From: Desulfovibrio sp.
GTDB lineage: Bacteria > Desulfobacterota > Desulfovibrionia > Desulfovibrionales > Desulfovibrionaceae
NCBI RefSeq assembly: GCF_034006445.1
Contig: NZ_JAVESS010000002.1
Span: 310,001 to 374,000 of the forward strand
Direction of reading: 5' to 3'
DNA length: 64,000 bases
This document shows, one piece after another, positions 53,069-61,494 of this stretch. The translations under genes were made by a program, and so were the position numbers. The notes below the pieces were generated by a model. That model was not told the origin of the DNA, searched no databases, and saw nothing but the letters and a program-made list of their open reading frames with translations. How positions within the stretch are numbered: position 1 is the first letter of the stretch; each line of letters begins with the position of its first letter.

Positions 53069-53908
53069 ATGCCACAGGCCCTCTGTCTTCTGCACGCCAA
53101 TTGCCAGGGCGAAGCCCTGCTGCCGCTGCTGCAGAATGCTCCGGCCTTTGCGCGGCGCTTTGCCCTCCGCCACTACGTCAATTACACGCGGGAGCATATC
53201 GACAGCCAGGATTTGAGCCAGTGCGCGCTCTTTCTGTATCAGAGGCTGGCCCCCAAATGGGGCGACATTTCCACGGAGCAGATTCTTCCCCGGCTGCCCA
53301 AAAACTGCCAGGCTATTGAAATTCCCAACCTTTTCTTCAAGGGTTACTGGCCGTTCTGGACCAGCAAAACATCCATCAATTTTGGCGACAGCCTGCTGGA
53401 AAGCCTGCTGGAGCGTGGGCTGAACCCGGAAGAAGCGCTGCATGTCTACCTGCGCGCGACACCGGGCCTGATGGGCGACGTAGCCGCCGTGGCGGAAGAA
53501 AGCCTTCGCCGCGAGGAAGAAAAACAGGCTCAAAGCCCCATTGTCTGCGCGCCCCTGCTGCGCGAGTTGTGGCAAGAGGAGCAGCTTTTCATTACCGTCA
53601 ACCATCCGGGCCGCACACTGATGTTCCACATGGCCGACAGCCTGTTGCGCCTGCTCGGGCTTGGCGGCCTGCCACAAGCCGCCCGCCGCGCCTACACCCA
53701 TCCCCTTGAGGACTTCTGGCTGCCCATACACCCCAAAGCGGGCGCGCTGCTGGGCCTGCCATTCGCCAGCCCCGCACGGCGCTACCCCGTCTACCAGACC
53801 AGCCTGACCCATGCCCAGTACACGAGCTGCTATCTGGCATGCAAAAGCCACGATACGCCGGATTTGATAACCTTTTTAAAAAACCTGCCGCCCAGGCCTA
53901 CCGCCTGA
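53069..53908 (+). CDS. WcbI-like polysaccharide biosynthesis protein
   Basis: This 279-residue protein begins MPQALCLLHANCQGEALLPL. The HANCQGEAL segment matches the active-site start of WcbI-type proteins, which modify capsular polysaccharide. Later come QAIEIPNLFFKGYWPFWTS and ELWQEEQLFITVNHPGRTLM, also family-like. There is no signal peptide. It starts 26 bases after queD and may share its transcript. The actual acyl or sulfate substrate is unknown. Confidence 0.68.
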   Translation: MPQALCLLHANCQGEALLPLLQNAPAFARRFALRHYVNYTREHIDSQDLSQCALFLYQRLAPKWGDISTEQILPRLPKNCQAIEIPNLFFKGYWPFWTSKTSINFGDSLLESLLERGLNPEEALHVYLRATPGLMGDVAAVAEESLRREEEKQAQSPIVCAPLLRELWQEEQLFITVNHPGRTLMFHMADSLLRLLGLGGLPQAARRAYTHPLEDFWLPIHPKAGALLGLPFASPARRYPVYQTSLTHAQYTSCYLACKSHDTPDLITFLKNLPPRPTA

Positions 53909-53931
53909 GCAGAGAACAGAAGGAGTTCTTC

Positions 53932-54555
53932 ATGAAGGTGCTTCTTATCAACGGCAGCCCCCATCCCAAGGGCTGTACTTTTACGGCGCTGTCCACCGTT
54001 GCGGCGCAACTGAAAAAAAACGGCGTTGAAAGCGAACTGATCCAGATCGGTTCCAAGGCCATACGCGGCTGTATCGCCTGTGGAAAATGCAAGGATACGG
54101 GCTACTGCGTTTTCAAGGACGACCCCGTCAATGAAGTCATTGACCTTTTGCGCGCCGCCGACGGTGTGGTCGTGGGCTCGCCCGTGTACTACGCTGGCCC
54201 CAATGCCACCCTCTGCGCCCTGCTGGACCGCGCGTTCTTCATGAAGTCCGCGCCCTACGCCTTCAAACCTGCGGCGGCCGTCGTAAGCTGCCGCCGTGGC
54301 GGGGCCAGCGCGTCCTTTGACAGACTGAACAAATACTTCACCATTGCCCGCATGCCCGTGGTCGCCTCCCAGTACTGGAACTCCGTGCATGGCAACAATG
54401 CCGAGGAAGTTGTGCAGGACAAGGAAGGCATGCAGATCATGCGCACCCTAGGCGACAACATGGCCTGGCTCATCAAGTGCATTGCCGCCGGCAAGGCCGC
54501 CGGAATCAACCCACCCGCCATTGAAGCCTGGGAAGCCACCAACTTCATCCGCTAA
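53932..54555 (+). CDS. NADPH-dependent FMN reductase / iron-sulfur flavoprotein-like
   Basis: This 207-residue flavodoxin-fold protein begins MKVLLINGSPHPKGCTFTAL (FMN phosphate loop). CIACGKCKDTGYCVFKDD follows, the compact cysteine motif of iron-sulfur flavoproteins that could hold a [4Fe-4S] cluster. DGVVVGSPVYYAGPNATLCA binds the flavin ring. It probably transfers electrons in redox stress or reductive metabolism. ATG 53932 follows AAGGAG. Confidence 0.85.
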   Translation: MKVLLINGSPHPKGCTFTALSTVAAQLKKNGVESELIQIGSKAIRGCIACGKCKDTGYCVFKDDPVNEVIDLLRAADGVVVGSPVYYAGPNATLCALLDRAFFMKSAPYAFKPAAAVVSCRRGGASASFDRLNKYFTIARMPVVASQYWNSVHGNNAEEVVQDKEGMQIMRTLGDNMAWLIKCIAAGKAAGINPPAIEAWEATNFIR

Positions 54556-54585
54556 CCGTACTGTACTGTTACGGTGATATGCTTT

Positions 54586-54660
54586 GTGGGGGAGGGACCC
54601 TTTTGCAAAAGGGTCGCCTCCCCCACGCCCCCACCCCCTAAAACTCTTATCGTATTGTAG
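54586..54660 (+). repeat. GC-rich hairpin repeat, copy 5
   Basis: Core 54586-54626 (GTGGGGGAGGGACCCTTTTG / GCAAAAGGGTCGCCTCCCCCAC) is followed by the clearest form of the tail, GCCCCCACCCCCTAAAACTC. It lies 30 bases after the flavoprotein stop. Confidence 0.85.
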
Positions 54661-54721
54661 CAGAGCACAAAGCGCGTCGGCCAGAACGGAGTCAGAGCAA
54701 TGCCAAGGTGGCGGCCAGAAC

Positions 54722-54764
54722 GCACACAAGCCCGGAAGGCCTTTGGCCTTCCGGGCTTGTGTGC
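54722..54764. terminator. Perfect 20-bp bidirectional hairpin
   Basis: GCACACAAGCCCGGAAGGCC pairs without mismatch to its complement around TTT. It lies between two convergent genes and should end transcription from both sides. Confidence 0.75.
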
Positions 54765-54785
54765 AAGATGTATCCGGCGCGCCTG

Positions 54786-55274
54786 TTACGGCTTCAAAGG
54801 CACAAGAGCCTTGTAGGGGCCACGCATTTTGTAAATAAAGTCTGCCATTTTCAGGTCGCCGCTGGCCAGCATCATGAGCAGCACTCCAGAGGATTTGTCC
54901 TCGCGCACAATTCCATACCCCTTGACGCCCTGCTGCTCGAAAGTGAATTCCCATTGCCCCTGACGCAGCACCGGGGTGCTGCCACCCAGCCGTTGCGCAT
55001 TGGCCCTTGCGGCGGCTTCGGCTTCTCCGGCTTTGGCGGGCCCCACGATAATGAGTATCGAGGACTTATGCTCCTTTTGCCCAAGCAGAACCTGAATGGC
55101 ATCCTTGACCTTGCTTGGCCCGTTGACTACGACCCAGTCGGCAGGCAATTCGATGCTGTAATATTTTGTCGTCACAGGCACGGCATGGGCGCTGCCAGCC
55201 AGAGGAGGCAGAACCATCGCGGCCAACAGGCAGAGCATTGCCCATGACATTTTGAAGCGGCAAAAAGACTGCAT
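54786..55274 (-). CDS. Small secreted protein, paralogue of the 35892-36347 product
   Basis: This 162-residue protein has a signal peptide (FKMSWAMLCLLAAMVLPPLA, cleavage after AHA). Its mature start VPVTTKYYSIELPADWVVVN parallels that of the 36 kb protein. SSILIIVGPAKAGEAEAAAR and GQWEFTFEQQGVKGYGIVRE follow. The domain is probably the same alpha/beta fold. I chose the ATG at 55274 because TGGAGAA lies eight bases upstream; ATG 55307 would give a longer leader. Function unknown. Confidence 0.8.
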   Translation of the reverse strand: MQSFCRFKMSWAMLCLLAAMVLPPLAGSAHAVPVTTKYYSIELPADWVVVNGPSKVKDAIQVLLGQKEHKSSILIIVGPAKAGEAEAAARANAQRLGGSTPVLRQGQWEFTFEQQGVKGYGIVREDKSSGVLLMMLASGDLKMADFIYKMRGPYKALVPLKP

Positions 55275-55708
55275 GGCGTTCTCCAGTATTTTCCAAAGTA
55301 ATTTCATGATGAAGATGCCCTGACAAACGCATGGGCAGGCACGGCGCGCAGTTGCAAAAACGGTTTCAGCCTGGCCCTTAGGGCCGCAGGCCTTGCAGGG
55401 CCAAGCCGCAGGCCTTACGGGGCGGGCCGCAGACCTTGCGGAGCGGGGCCGCAGGCCTTGCGGGGCGGGGCCGCCCAACGCAAGACCACGTAGCACAGAA
55501 AAAACAGATTACCCTTGATTTGCGCCAGCCCCCAACGTGGTGAGCGCCTTCGCCTTTTGCGGCAGCACATGTTTAAAGGGATTTTTTACAAAAAATCTCA
55601 CATGGATCAGTGTACGGCCCGCAAGCTTCCATGTCTATAAAAAGGGCTTTACCACCCCTTGCCCGGCGAGGACAATGTTTGTAGTATCGCGTTCCAGTGA
55701 GGGGTACC
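55275..55708. other. Divergent intergenic region with GC-rich tandem repeat
   Basis: No gene. It holds the tandem repeat at 55381-55474 and should contain promoters for the secreted-protein and channel genes. Confidence 0.4.
55381..55474. repeat. ~21-bp GC-rich tandem repeat, 4 units
   Basis: Units near GGGCCGCAGGCCTTGCGGGGC recur four times with one to four changes. Each unit contains GCAGGCCTTGC or a variant and can form a small hairpin. Confidence 0.7.
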
Positions 55709-56596
55709 ATGCTGCAAAAACTGAATTCTTTTCGTTCAAAGCTCTACGTTTACCGTTTTGAGCTGCTGATGGCATCCCTTCTGTGCGTCTTTGTTTTCAA
55801 TATCTTTTTTCCCGACAATATCTATGGCGGCATGGCCCAGTCCATCTACCTGCCCTTCCAGTTGCTGGCTGGCCTGGTGCTTTTTGAATTCAAGAAGCGC
55901 GTCATCTGGCTTGTGGTACTTTTTGGCGTGTTGCTGATGATCTGCCGATCGCTGAACCTCTTTTTTGCCAGCAGCCTGCTGGCCGAAGTACTGCTGCTCT
56001 ACATCTGCTTTTTCGGCAGCGTTACCCTGGAGGTTTTCCGGCAGATAGCCCACGTGCAAATGGTCGGCACACGTATGATATTCGCGGCCATCTGCGGCCT
56101 CATGCTCATCGCCTATTGCGGATTCTATCTCTTTCTGGCCATCGAATTCTCCACCCCTGGCTCCTTCAATGGCCTCGGCGCAGGCGAAAACGCCATTAAC
56201 GATCTTTTCTATTTCAGCTACATCACCATCTTGACCATTGGCTACGGCGACATCACGCCACACACCTGGATCGCCAAAAACGCCGTCGTGCTGGTGGCCT
56301 TTATCGCCTACGTCTACTCCATTGTGGTCATAGCCACCATTGTGGGCAGGGTACAGCGCACGCCGCACTCCTCACCCGCCGGACCGGCAACGGGCATACC
56401 TGTTGCACAGCCCCACCCTTCTGCACACCCGGCGACGCATTTGGCGGTTCCGCAGCATGATGGGCAGACCAACCCGCTGGCCAAATCTCCGGCCGGGCCG
56501 CAAATTGACCCGCCTGTTGCCTCGCATGTTGCCTCGCATGTCGACCCGCATGTCGACCCGCATGTCGACCCGCAGGCGGGCCAGCAGACGCAGTAG
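55709..56596 (+). CDS. Potassium channel protein (two-pore-helix ion channel domain)
   Basis: This 295-residue membrane protein has about six hydrophobic segments. The last two flank a pore with selectivity filter TILTIGYGDITPHTW (TIGYGD), typical of K+ channels. After the final helix (VLVAFIAYVYSIVVIATIVG) comes a Pro/Ala/His-rich cytoplasmic tail of about 70 residues ending in repeated HVDPHVDPHVDP, encoded by a 12-bp tandem repeat. The tail has no RCK domain, so gating is not obvious. ATG 55709 has GAGGGG upstream; a GTG at 55697 is an alternative. Confidence 0.85.
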   Translation: MLQKLNSFRSKLYVYRFELLMASLLCVFVFNIFFPDNIYGGMAQSIYLPFQLLAGLVLFEFKKRVIWLVVLFGVLLMICRSLNLFFASSLLAEVLLLYICFFGSVTLEVFRQIAHVQMVGTRMIFAAICGLMLIAYCGFYLFLAIEFSTPGSFNGLGAGENAINDLFYFSYITILTIGYGDITPHTWIAKNAVVLVAFIAYVYSIVVIATIVGRVQRTPHSSPAGPATGIPVAQPHPSAHPATHLAVPQHDGQTNPLAKSPAGPQIDPPVASHVASHVDPHVDPHVDPQAGQQTQ

Positions 56597-56814
56597 ACAA
56601 CGCAGCACGTGCCCCACGCTGACTCCACGAGTCATCAGGCATAAGCTCTTCAAGGGTCAAAAAAAACGCCCACACCGGCGCAACTGTGCACATGTACGCA
56701 TATTTGCGCCGCGCACATACGCCGCGCACATAACTCGTGCAGGAAGCACGCAAATTCTCCGCGCACATACGTATGCTGCGCCTTTTATGACAAACGCCCG
56801 TTCATGCCGCCGCC

Positions 56815-56893
56815 AGAGCAGTTTGAAGCGGCAGCCTTTAGGCGACGAGGAAGCCTCACGGATGGCGACAGCATCGCTAATGAAATTGCTCTA
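56815..56893. repeat. CTAGAGCA mosaic repeat, short (79-bp) copy
   Basis: It starts AGAGCAGTTTGAAGCGGCAG and ends GAAATTGCTCTAG. It equals the last module of the copies at 40883 and 59242. Its outer TAG on the minus strand is the stop codon of the ABC permease gene. Confidence 0.82.
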
Positions 56894-58102
56894 GGCCTTG
56901 CGCCTGAACATCCATACGGCCACGCTTACGGTCACAATGCTGATGCAGGTGATCTTGCCCAGGCTGACAGCCGCGGCGGCCACGGTTATGTCTTTAAGAA
57001 AAACGCCCTGAATGATGGCCGTAAAGTGCCGCAAGGGATTCAACTGACTGGCATGCTGCAAAAAAACCGGCATGTTCATGATGGGCGTCACGCCGCCCGA
57101 AATGAGAATGCAGGGCACCCCCACGGTAAACGCGCCGAGAAAAGCCTGCTGCTGCGTGGCTGACAGGGAGGACACCATAAGCCCCACCCCGCCCGAAGCC
57201 GCCGCAAACACCAGCATGGCCAGATAGAGCAGCACCACGGAGCCTGTGAAGGGCACGCCGAACCCCAGCACCGATATGACCAGAAATATGGTTCCGTGCA
57301 CCATGCCCACAAGACAGCCCGGCACAAGTTTGGCCAGGGCAATTTCTGTGGGTATGGCGGGCGACACCAGCAACTGGTCAAACGTACCCACCTCGCGCTC
57401 GCGCGCCACTGAAAGCCCCGTAACCACCAGCCCCAGCATGAAGCTCAGCATGCCAATGAGGTTGGGCAGAAAAAACCACTGAAATTCCAGATTGGGATTG
57501 AACCAGCAGCGCATGCGTATGTCCAGCCGGGGCACTTCTGCGGCAGCGCTTTGCATGGCCTGGCCGCGTGGCGTGGCAGTCGCCACCTGGGCCACGATGC
57601 GCTCGAAATAATAGGCAGCGATCTGCGCGGCATTGGAGCGCCGTCCGTCCAGGATAACCTGGGCCTGCGCCGGTTCGCCCTTTTCGATATGCCGCGAAAA
57701 TTCCTCGTCAAAAACCAGCACAAAAAGCGCCTGTTGCCGATCCACCACAGGGCGTATCTGCCCCTCCCCCTGCAAACGCATCACGCTGCGAAAGGTGGGC
57801 GATCCCTCAAGGGCGTGTATGATGTCCTTGCTCCAGCGCCCGCTGTCGTGATTCAGCACGGCCACATCCACATTACGCACCTCCATGGTGGCCGCCCAGC
57901 CAAAGATGACGATCTGCATGAGCGGGGGCACAATGATAAGGAGGCGCGAAACCTTGTTACACAAAAGAACCAACAGTTCCTTGCGCACAATGATGGCCAT
58001 GCGCCGCAGGTTCAGGCGGGGGAAAAACTGGCTCAGACGGGCCGCCCCTCTTGCAACCAACCCCCTACCCTCGGTGGAAGAAGCTCCCAAGCGCCGCGCC
58101 AT
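56891..58102 (-). CDS. ABC-2 family transporter permease (YbhR-like)
   Basis: This 403-residue permease has one N-terminal helix (LLIIVPPLMQIVIFGWAATM), a large periplasmic domain of about 140 residues, and five C-terminal helices (FFLPNLIGMLSFMLGLVVTG and following). The intracellular loop VAREREVGTFDQLLVSPAIP is the typical ABC-2 contact. It pairs with the permease encoded upstream. Its ATG overlaps that gene's TGA (TGATG). Its TAG stop lies in a CTAGAGCA element. It is the last gene of the efflux operon. Confidence 0.9.
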   Translation of the reverse strand: MARRLGASSTEGRGLVARGAARLSQFFPRLNLRRMAIIVRKELLVLLCNKVSRLLIIVPPLMQIVIFGWAATMEVRNVDVAVLNHDSGRWSKDIIHALEGSPTFRSVMRLQGEGQIRPVVDRQQALFVLVFDEEFSRHIEKGEPAQAQVILDGRRSNAAQIAAYYFERIVAQVATATPRGQAMQSAAAEVPRLDIRMRCWFNPNLEFQWFFLPNLIGMLSFMLGLVVTGLSVAREREVGTFDQLLVSPAIPTEIALAKLVPGCLVGMVHGTIFLVISVLGFGVPFTGSVVLLYLAMLVFAAASGGVGLMVSSLSATQQQAFLGAFTVGVPCILISGGVTPIMNMPVFLQHASQLNPLRHFTAIIQGVFLKDITVAAAAVSLGKITCISIVTVSVAVWMFRRKA

Positions 58103-59229
58103 CACACATCCAGCCTTTTGACGAGGTTTTTATACACCAGCCCCAGCAATATGGCGGCCAGCAGCCCCATAAAGGCCAGACTGGGGCCGAAAATCGCCCA
58201 AACGTCGCCCGTAAGAAAAATGGTGCGCAGGCAGGTGTTGAAGTAGCTGGCGGGCAGCAGCCTGGTAATGGCCTGAAGCACAGGCGGCATGCTGTTGATG
58301 TCAAAAACAAAGCCCGACAGCAGCAGGGCGGGCAGAAAGCCGGAAAACAGTCCGGCCTCAGCGGCCACAAGCTGCCCGCGCAAGCTGACGGAAATAAGCA
58401 GCCCCTGCCCAAGCGCGCTGAGCATAAATACCGATGACAGCAGCAGCAGTATCCACAACGAGCCGCGAAACGGCACGGCAAAGAGCAGCACCGCCGCTGC
58501 GGCGCACAGAGCCATGCTGAACATGCCCATGCAGAAATAGGGAATGAGCTTGCCCAGCAAAAGCTGCATGCGGCTCACAGGCGTGGCGAACATGGCCTCC
58601 ATGGTGCCCCTCTCCCATTCGCGGGCAAAAACCAGGGAGGTCAGCAGGGTGCCGATGAGCGTCATGATAACCGTAATGGCCCCCGGCACCAGAAACTGCA
58701 CGCTCTTGGCCGCCGGGTTGAACCAGAAGCGGGGCTGCACGTTGATGGGAGGTTCGGCCGCCACGCCGCCGGGCAGGGCTGTGGTCTGCCACCTGGTCAC
58801 AAGGCCCTGGCTGTAGCTCTGGATATACTGGGCCGTGTTGGGTTCCGAACCGTCCACCAGAACCTGCAGTTCCCCTACCCCACCGCGATCCAGCGCCGCA
58901 TCGAAATCCTGCCTGAACACCAGAATCCCCTGCACTTCAGAGTTGCGCATAAGGCGGGCGGCCTCGTCCATACCGCTGACCCCGCGCGTGGAAAACCAGG
59001 GGGAATGCGCAAAATCCGCCGCGAGATCCAGGGAGTGCCTGCCGCCGCTTTCATTGAGCACCGCAAGGCGCAGTATTCCCGCATCCAGCGTGATGCCGTA
59101 CCCGAACAGCAGCAGAAAGACAAAAGGCAGAACCCCGGCCACCAGATAGGAGGACGGGTCGCGCACGATCTGCTGAAACTCCTTGCGGACAAGGGCAAGC
59201 AGTTGTCGGAGCCAGAGGTTTTGCTTCAT
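58102..59229 (-). CDS. ABC-2 family transporter permease (YbhS-like)
   Basis: This 375-residue permease has an N-terminal helix (SSYLVAGVLPFVFLLLFGYG), a periplasmic domain with NSEVQGILVFRQDFDAALDR, and C-terminal helices starting FLVPGAITVIMTLIGTLLTS. The loop FAREWERGTMEAMFATPVSR contacts the ATPase. It forms a heterodimer with the following permease. ATG 59229 is the start. It is separated from the ATPase gene by 285 bases that contain a CTAGAGCA repeat, so the repeat sits inside the operon. Confidence 0.9.
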   Translation of the reverse strand: MKQNLWLRQLLALVRKEFQQIVRDPSSYLVAGVLPFVFLLLFGYGITLDAGILRLAVLNESGGRHSLDLAADFAHSPWFSTRGVSGMDEAARLMRNSEVQGILVFRQDFDAALDRGGVGELQVLVDGSEPNTAQYIQSYSQGLVTRWQTTALPGGVAAEPPINVQPRFWFNPAAKSVQFLVPGAITVIMTLIGTLLTSLVFAREWERGTMEAMFATPVSRMQLLLGKLIPYFCMGMFSMALCAAAAVLLFAVPFRGSLWILLLLSSVFMLSALGQGLLISVSLRGQLVAAEAGLFSGFLPALLLSGFVFDINSMPPVLQAITRLLPASYFNTCLRTIFLTGDVWAIFGPSLAFMGLLAAILLGLVYKNLVKRLDV

Positions 59230-59241
59230 ATGCCTTTCACC

Positions 59242-59433
59242 CTAGAGCATTTTGCTTTTGAAACACTCCCTGTTTCAACGCATCATTCTGGCGAAAAACG
59301 TGGTTTGCGCCAGAATCCACGCCACTTCGTGGCGGCTGCCGCCTTCGCGTCAGCAGAGCAATTTCAAGCGGCAGCCGTTAGGCGACGAAGAAGCCTTACG
59401 AATGGCGACAGCATCGCCAGTTAAATTGCTCTA
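59242..59433. repeat. CTAGAGCA mosaic repeat inside the efflux operon
   Basis: It starts CTAGAGCATTTTGCTTTTG and ends TTAAATTGCTCTA. It shares the TTTTGAAACACTCC/TGTTTCAACGCA hairpin and the GGCGACGAAGAAGCCTTACG module with other copies. It separates the ATPase and permease genes and may affect read-through or mRNA stability. Confidence 0.85.
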
Positions 59434-59480
59434 AAACAAAGGGCGGTGCCGCGCCTTGAGGGCAGCGCGGACATTCCATT

Positions 59481-59513
59481 ATCGCGCCAGTATCGCGCCA
59501 GTATCGCGCATGC
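59481..59513. repeat. 11-bp tandem repeat, 3 units
   Basis: ATCGCGCCAGT occurs twice and ATCGCGCATGC once, directly before (on the plus strand) the stop codon of the ATPase gene. Confidence 0.6.
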
Positions 59514-59514
59514 C

Positions 59515-61494
59515 CTACTGGGGATGCTGCCTGTCATATTCTTCAATACTGGCGATAAAGGCCTCCTCCAGCGTGGGGTCTTCCACTGTTTTACAGGAGG
59601 CCTTGAGTTCGTCGGGCGTGCCCATATGGATCATGGCCCCACGGTAGATGAGGGCTATGCGGTCGCAGTATTCGGCTTCTTCCATAAAATGCGTGGTGAC
59701 CAGAACGGCCGCCCCGGCTGTGGTCATGGCCGAAATATGCTTCCAGAAGTCGCGGCGGGTGCGGGCGTCCACGCCGGAGGTGGGCTCATCCAGAAAAAGC
59801 ACGGGCGGCTCGTGCAGCGTGGCGCACAACAGGGCCAGGCGCTGCTTCTGGCCCAGGGGCAGGTCAGCGGTGCGGCTGTGCAAAAAATCCTGCAATTCAA
59901 GGGCGTCAGCCAGTATGGGCAAGAGTTCGTCGCGCCGCTGACGGCTCAGACCGTACAGTTCCGCAAATATTTTTATGTTTTCCGTCACCGGAATGTCGGG
60001 GTACAAAGAAAATTTCTGCGCCATGTAGCCCAGGCGGGCGCGGGCATTGCTGCCCGCCGTGAGCAGATCCATGCCCGCGACCGCGCACTGGCCCGATGTG
60101 GGCCGTGAAAGGCCGCAAAGCATGCGGAAGGTGGTGGATTTGCCCGCCCCGTTGGGGCCAAGAAGGCCAAAAATCTCGCCAGGCCGCACGGAAAAACTGA
60201 TGTCGCGCGCGGCGGTAAAGTCGCCGAATTTTTTGGTGAGGTTGTTGGCTTCAATACTTGGTGAGGGCTGGGACTCTGCCGGGGCGTCACCCCTTACGCC
60301 GGGCGCGGAGACAGACGGTGCGCCGGACGAGCCTGACGCGCCAGCCTTCGCGCCGGATGAACTGGCCGGGCCAGACCCGGCATCGGGCAGGCCTGCCCCT
60401 GTGCCTGACGGGTTTGCCCCTGTGCCTGACAGTCCTGCCCCTGTACCGGGCGAATTCGCCGGGCCGGGAACGCCGGATACTCCTGACGCGCCGGAGCCGT
60501 TTATCGCATACAGCCTGCCATACGGCGAAGGCTTCTGGTTAATGCCGCCCACAGCGCTCATATAGGCGTCTTCAAAATGCGGTGGCACGGGTTCGCCGCC
60601 TTTTTCCTGAACTTCGCGCCGCAACTCCGGCGGGGCATCCTTTGCCAGCACAAGACGGATACGGCTGCCCTGAACAAGCGCGTCCTCAATGCCGGGGCGC
60701 ATACTCCAGATGGCCAGCTCACGCCGATGGCCCCCGGGGGGCGCTTTGAGCAGAAAAACCCTGTCCCGCGCCCTGTCCGTGAACTCCTGCGGGGTACCGG
60801 AATAAAGAACCCCGCCCTTGTCCAGAACAACCACCTGCGGGCAGCGTTCGGCTTCATCCAGATAGGCGGTGGCCCAGATCACGGTCATGCCGTCGCGGCT
60901 CAGATCCTGCACCATCCGCCACAGTTCGCGGCGCGACTGCGGGTCCACGCCCACGCCCGGCTCGTCCAGCAGCAGCAGGCGGGGCGACCCCAGGAGCGCA
61001 CAGGCAATGCCAAGCTTTTGCTTCATGCCGCCTGAAAGTCGCCCGGCCAGCCTGTCCGTAAACGCGGCCAGGGACGTAAACTCAAGAAGACGGTCAAAAA
61101 GCTCCTGACGGGCCTGCCCTTCCAGCCCGCGCAAACTGGCGTGCAGACGCAGATTGCCCATGACGCTGATGTCTTCGTACAGGCCGAAGCGTTGCGGCAT
61201 ATATCCAATGCTGTTGGCGCTCTCGCTCAAAAGTTTGTCCGGGGCTTTGCCAAAAACGCGCACCTCGCCGCTCGTTGGGAGCATGAGCCCCGCGAGGATG
61301 CGCATAAGGGTGGTTTTGCCCGCCGCGTCCGGCCCCACAAGCCCGGTTATGCGTCCGGCGGGCACTGTGGCCGAAACGCCGCTCAGCGCTGTCACGCGGT
61401 GGGCGCCCTTGCCGAAAGTCATGCCCAGATCACGCAGTTGCACGGCAGTTTCACCCTCGGAGGAAGGGCTCTGAACCGCTGTGGCCGCGCTCAT
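59515..61494 (-). CDS. ABC transporter ATPase with two fused nucleotide-binding domains (YbhF-like)
   Basis: This 659-residue protein has two ATPase domains. The first has Walker A GPDAAGKTT (unusual D and A), signature LSGGMKQKLGIACAL and Walker B LLLLDEPGVGVDPQ. The second has Walker A GPNGAGKST, an LPLGQKQRLALLCATL signature variant and Walker B VLFLDEPTSGVD. They are joined by a linker of about 110 residues, very rich in Gly, Ser, Pro and Ala with SGTGAN/GTGAGL repeats. Such fused ATPases drive drug or solvent efflux with HlyD and two ABC-2 permeases. Its ATG overlaps the HlyD stop. Confidence 0.92.
   Translation of the reverse strand: MSAATAVQSPSSEGETAVQLRDLGMTFGKGAHRVTALSGVSATVPAGRITGLVGPDAAGKTTLMRILAGLMLPTSGEVRVFGKAPDKLLSESANSIGYMPQRFGLYEDISVMGNLRLHASLRGLEGQARQELFDRLLEFTSLAAFTDRLAGRLSGGMKQKLGIACALLGSPRLLLLDEPGVGVDPQSRRELWRMVQDLSRDGMTVIWATAYLDEAERCPQVVVLDKGGVLYSGTPQEFTDRARDRVFLLKAPPGGHRRELAIWSMRPGIEDALVQGSRIRLVLAKDAPPELRREVQEKGGEPVPPHFEDAYMSAVGGINQKPSPYGRLYAINGSGASGVSGVPGPANSPGTGAGLSGTGANPSGTGAGLPDAGSGPASSSGAKAGASGSSGAPSVSAPGVRGDAPAESQPSPSIEANNLTKKFGDFTAARDISFSVRPGEIFGLLGPNGAGKSTTFRMLCGLSRPTSGQCAVAGMDLLTAGSNARARLGYMAQKFSLYPDIPVTENIKIFAELYGLSRQRRDELLPILADALELQDFLHSRTADLPLGQKQRLALLCATLHEPPVLFLDEPTSGVDARTRRDFWKHISAMTTAGAAVLVTTHFMEEAEYCDRIALIYRGAMIHMGTPDELKASCKTVEDPTLEEAFIASIEEYDRQHPQ

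Noticed and set aside
54708..55247. Plus-strand frame opposite the secreted-protein gene
   Set aside because: It crosses a perfect transcription-stop hairpin and lies antisense to a gene with a clear signal peptide and ribosome binding site.
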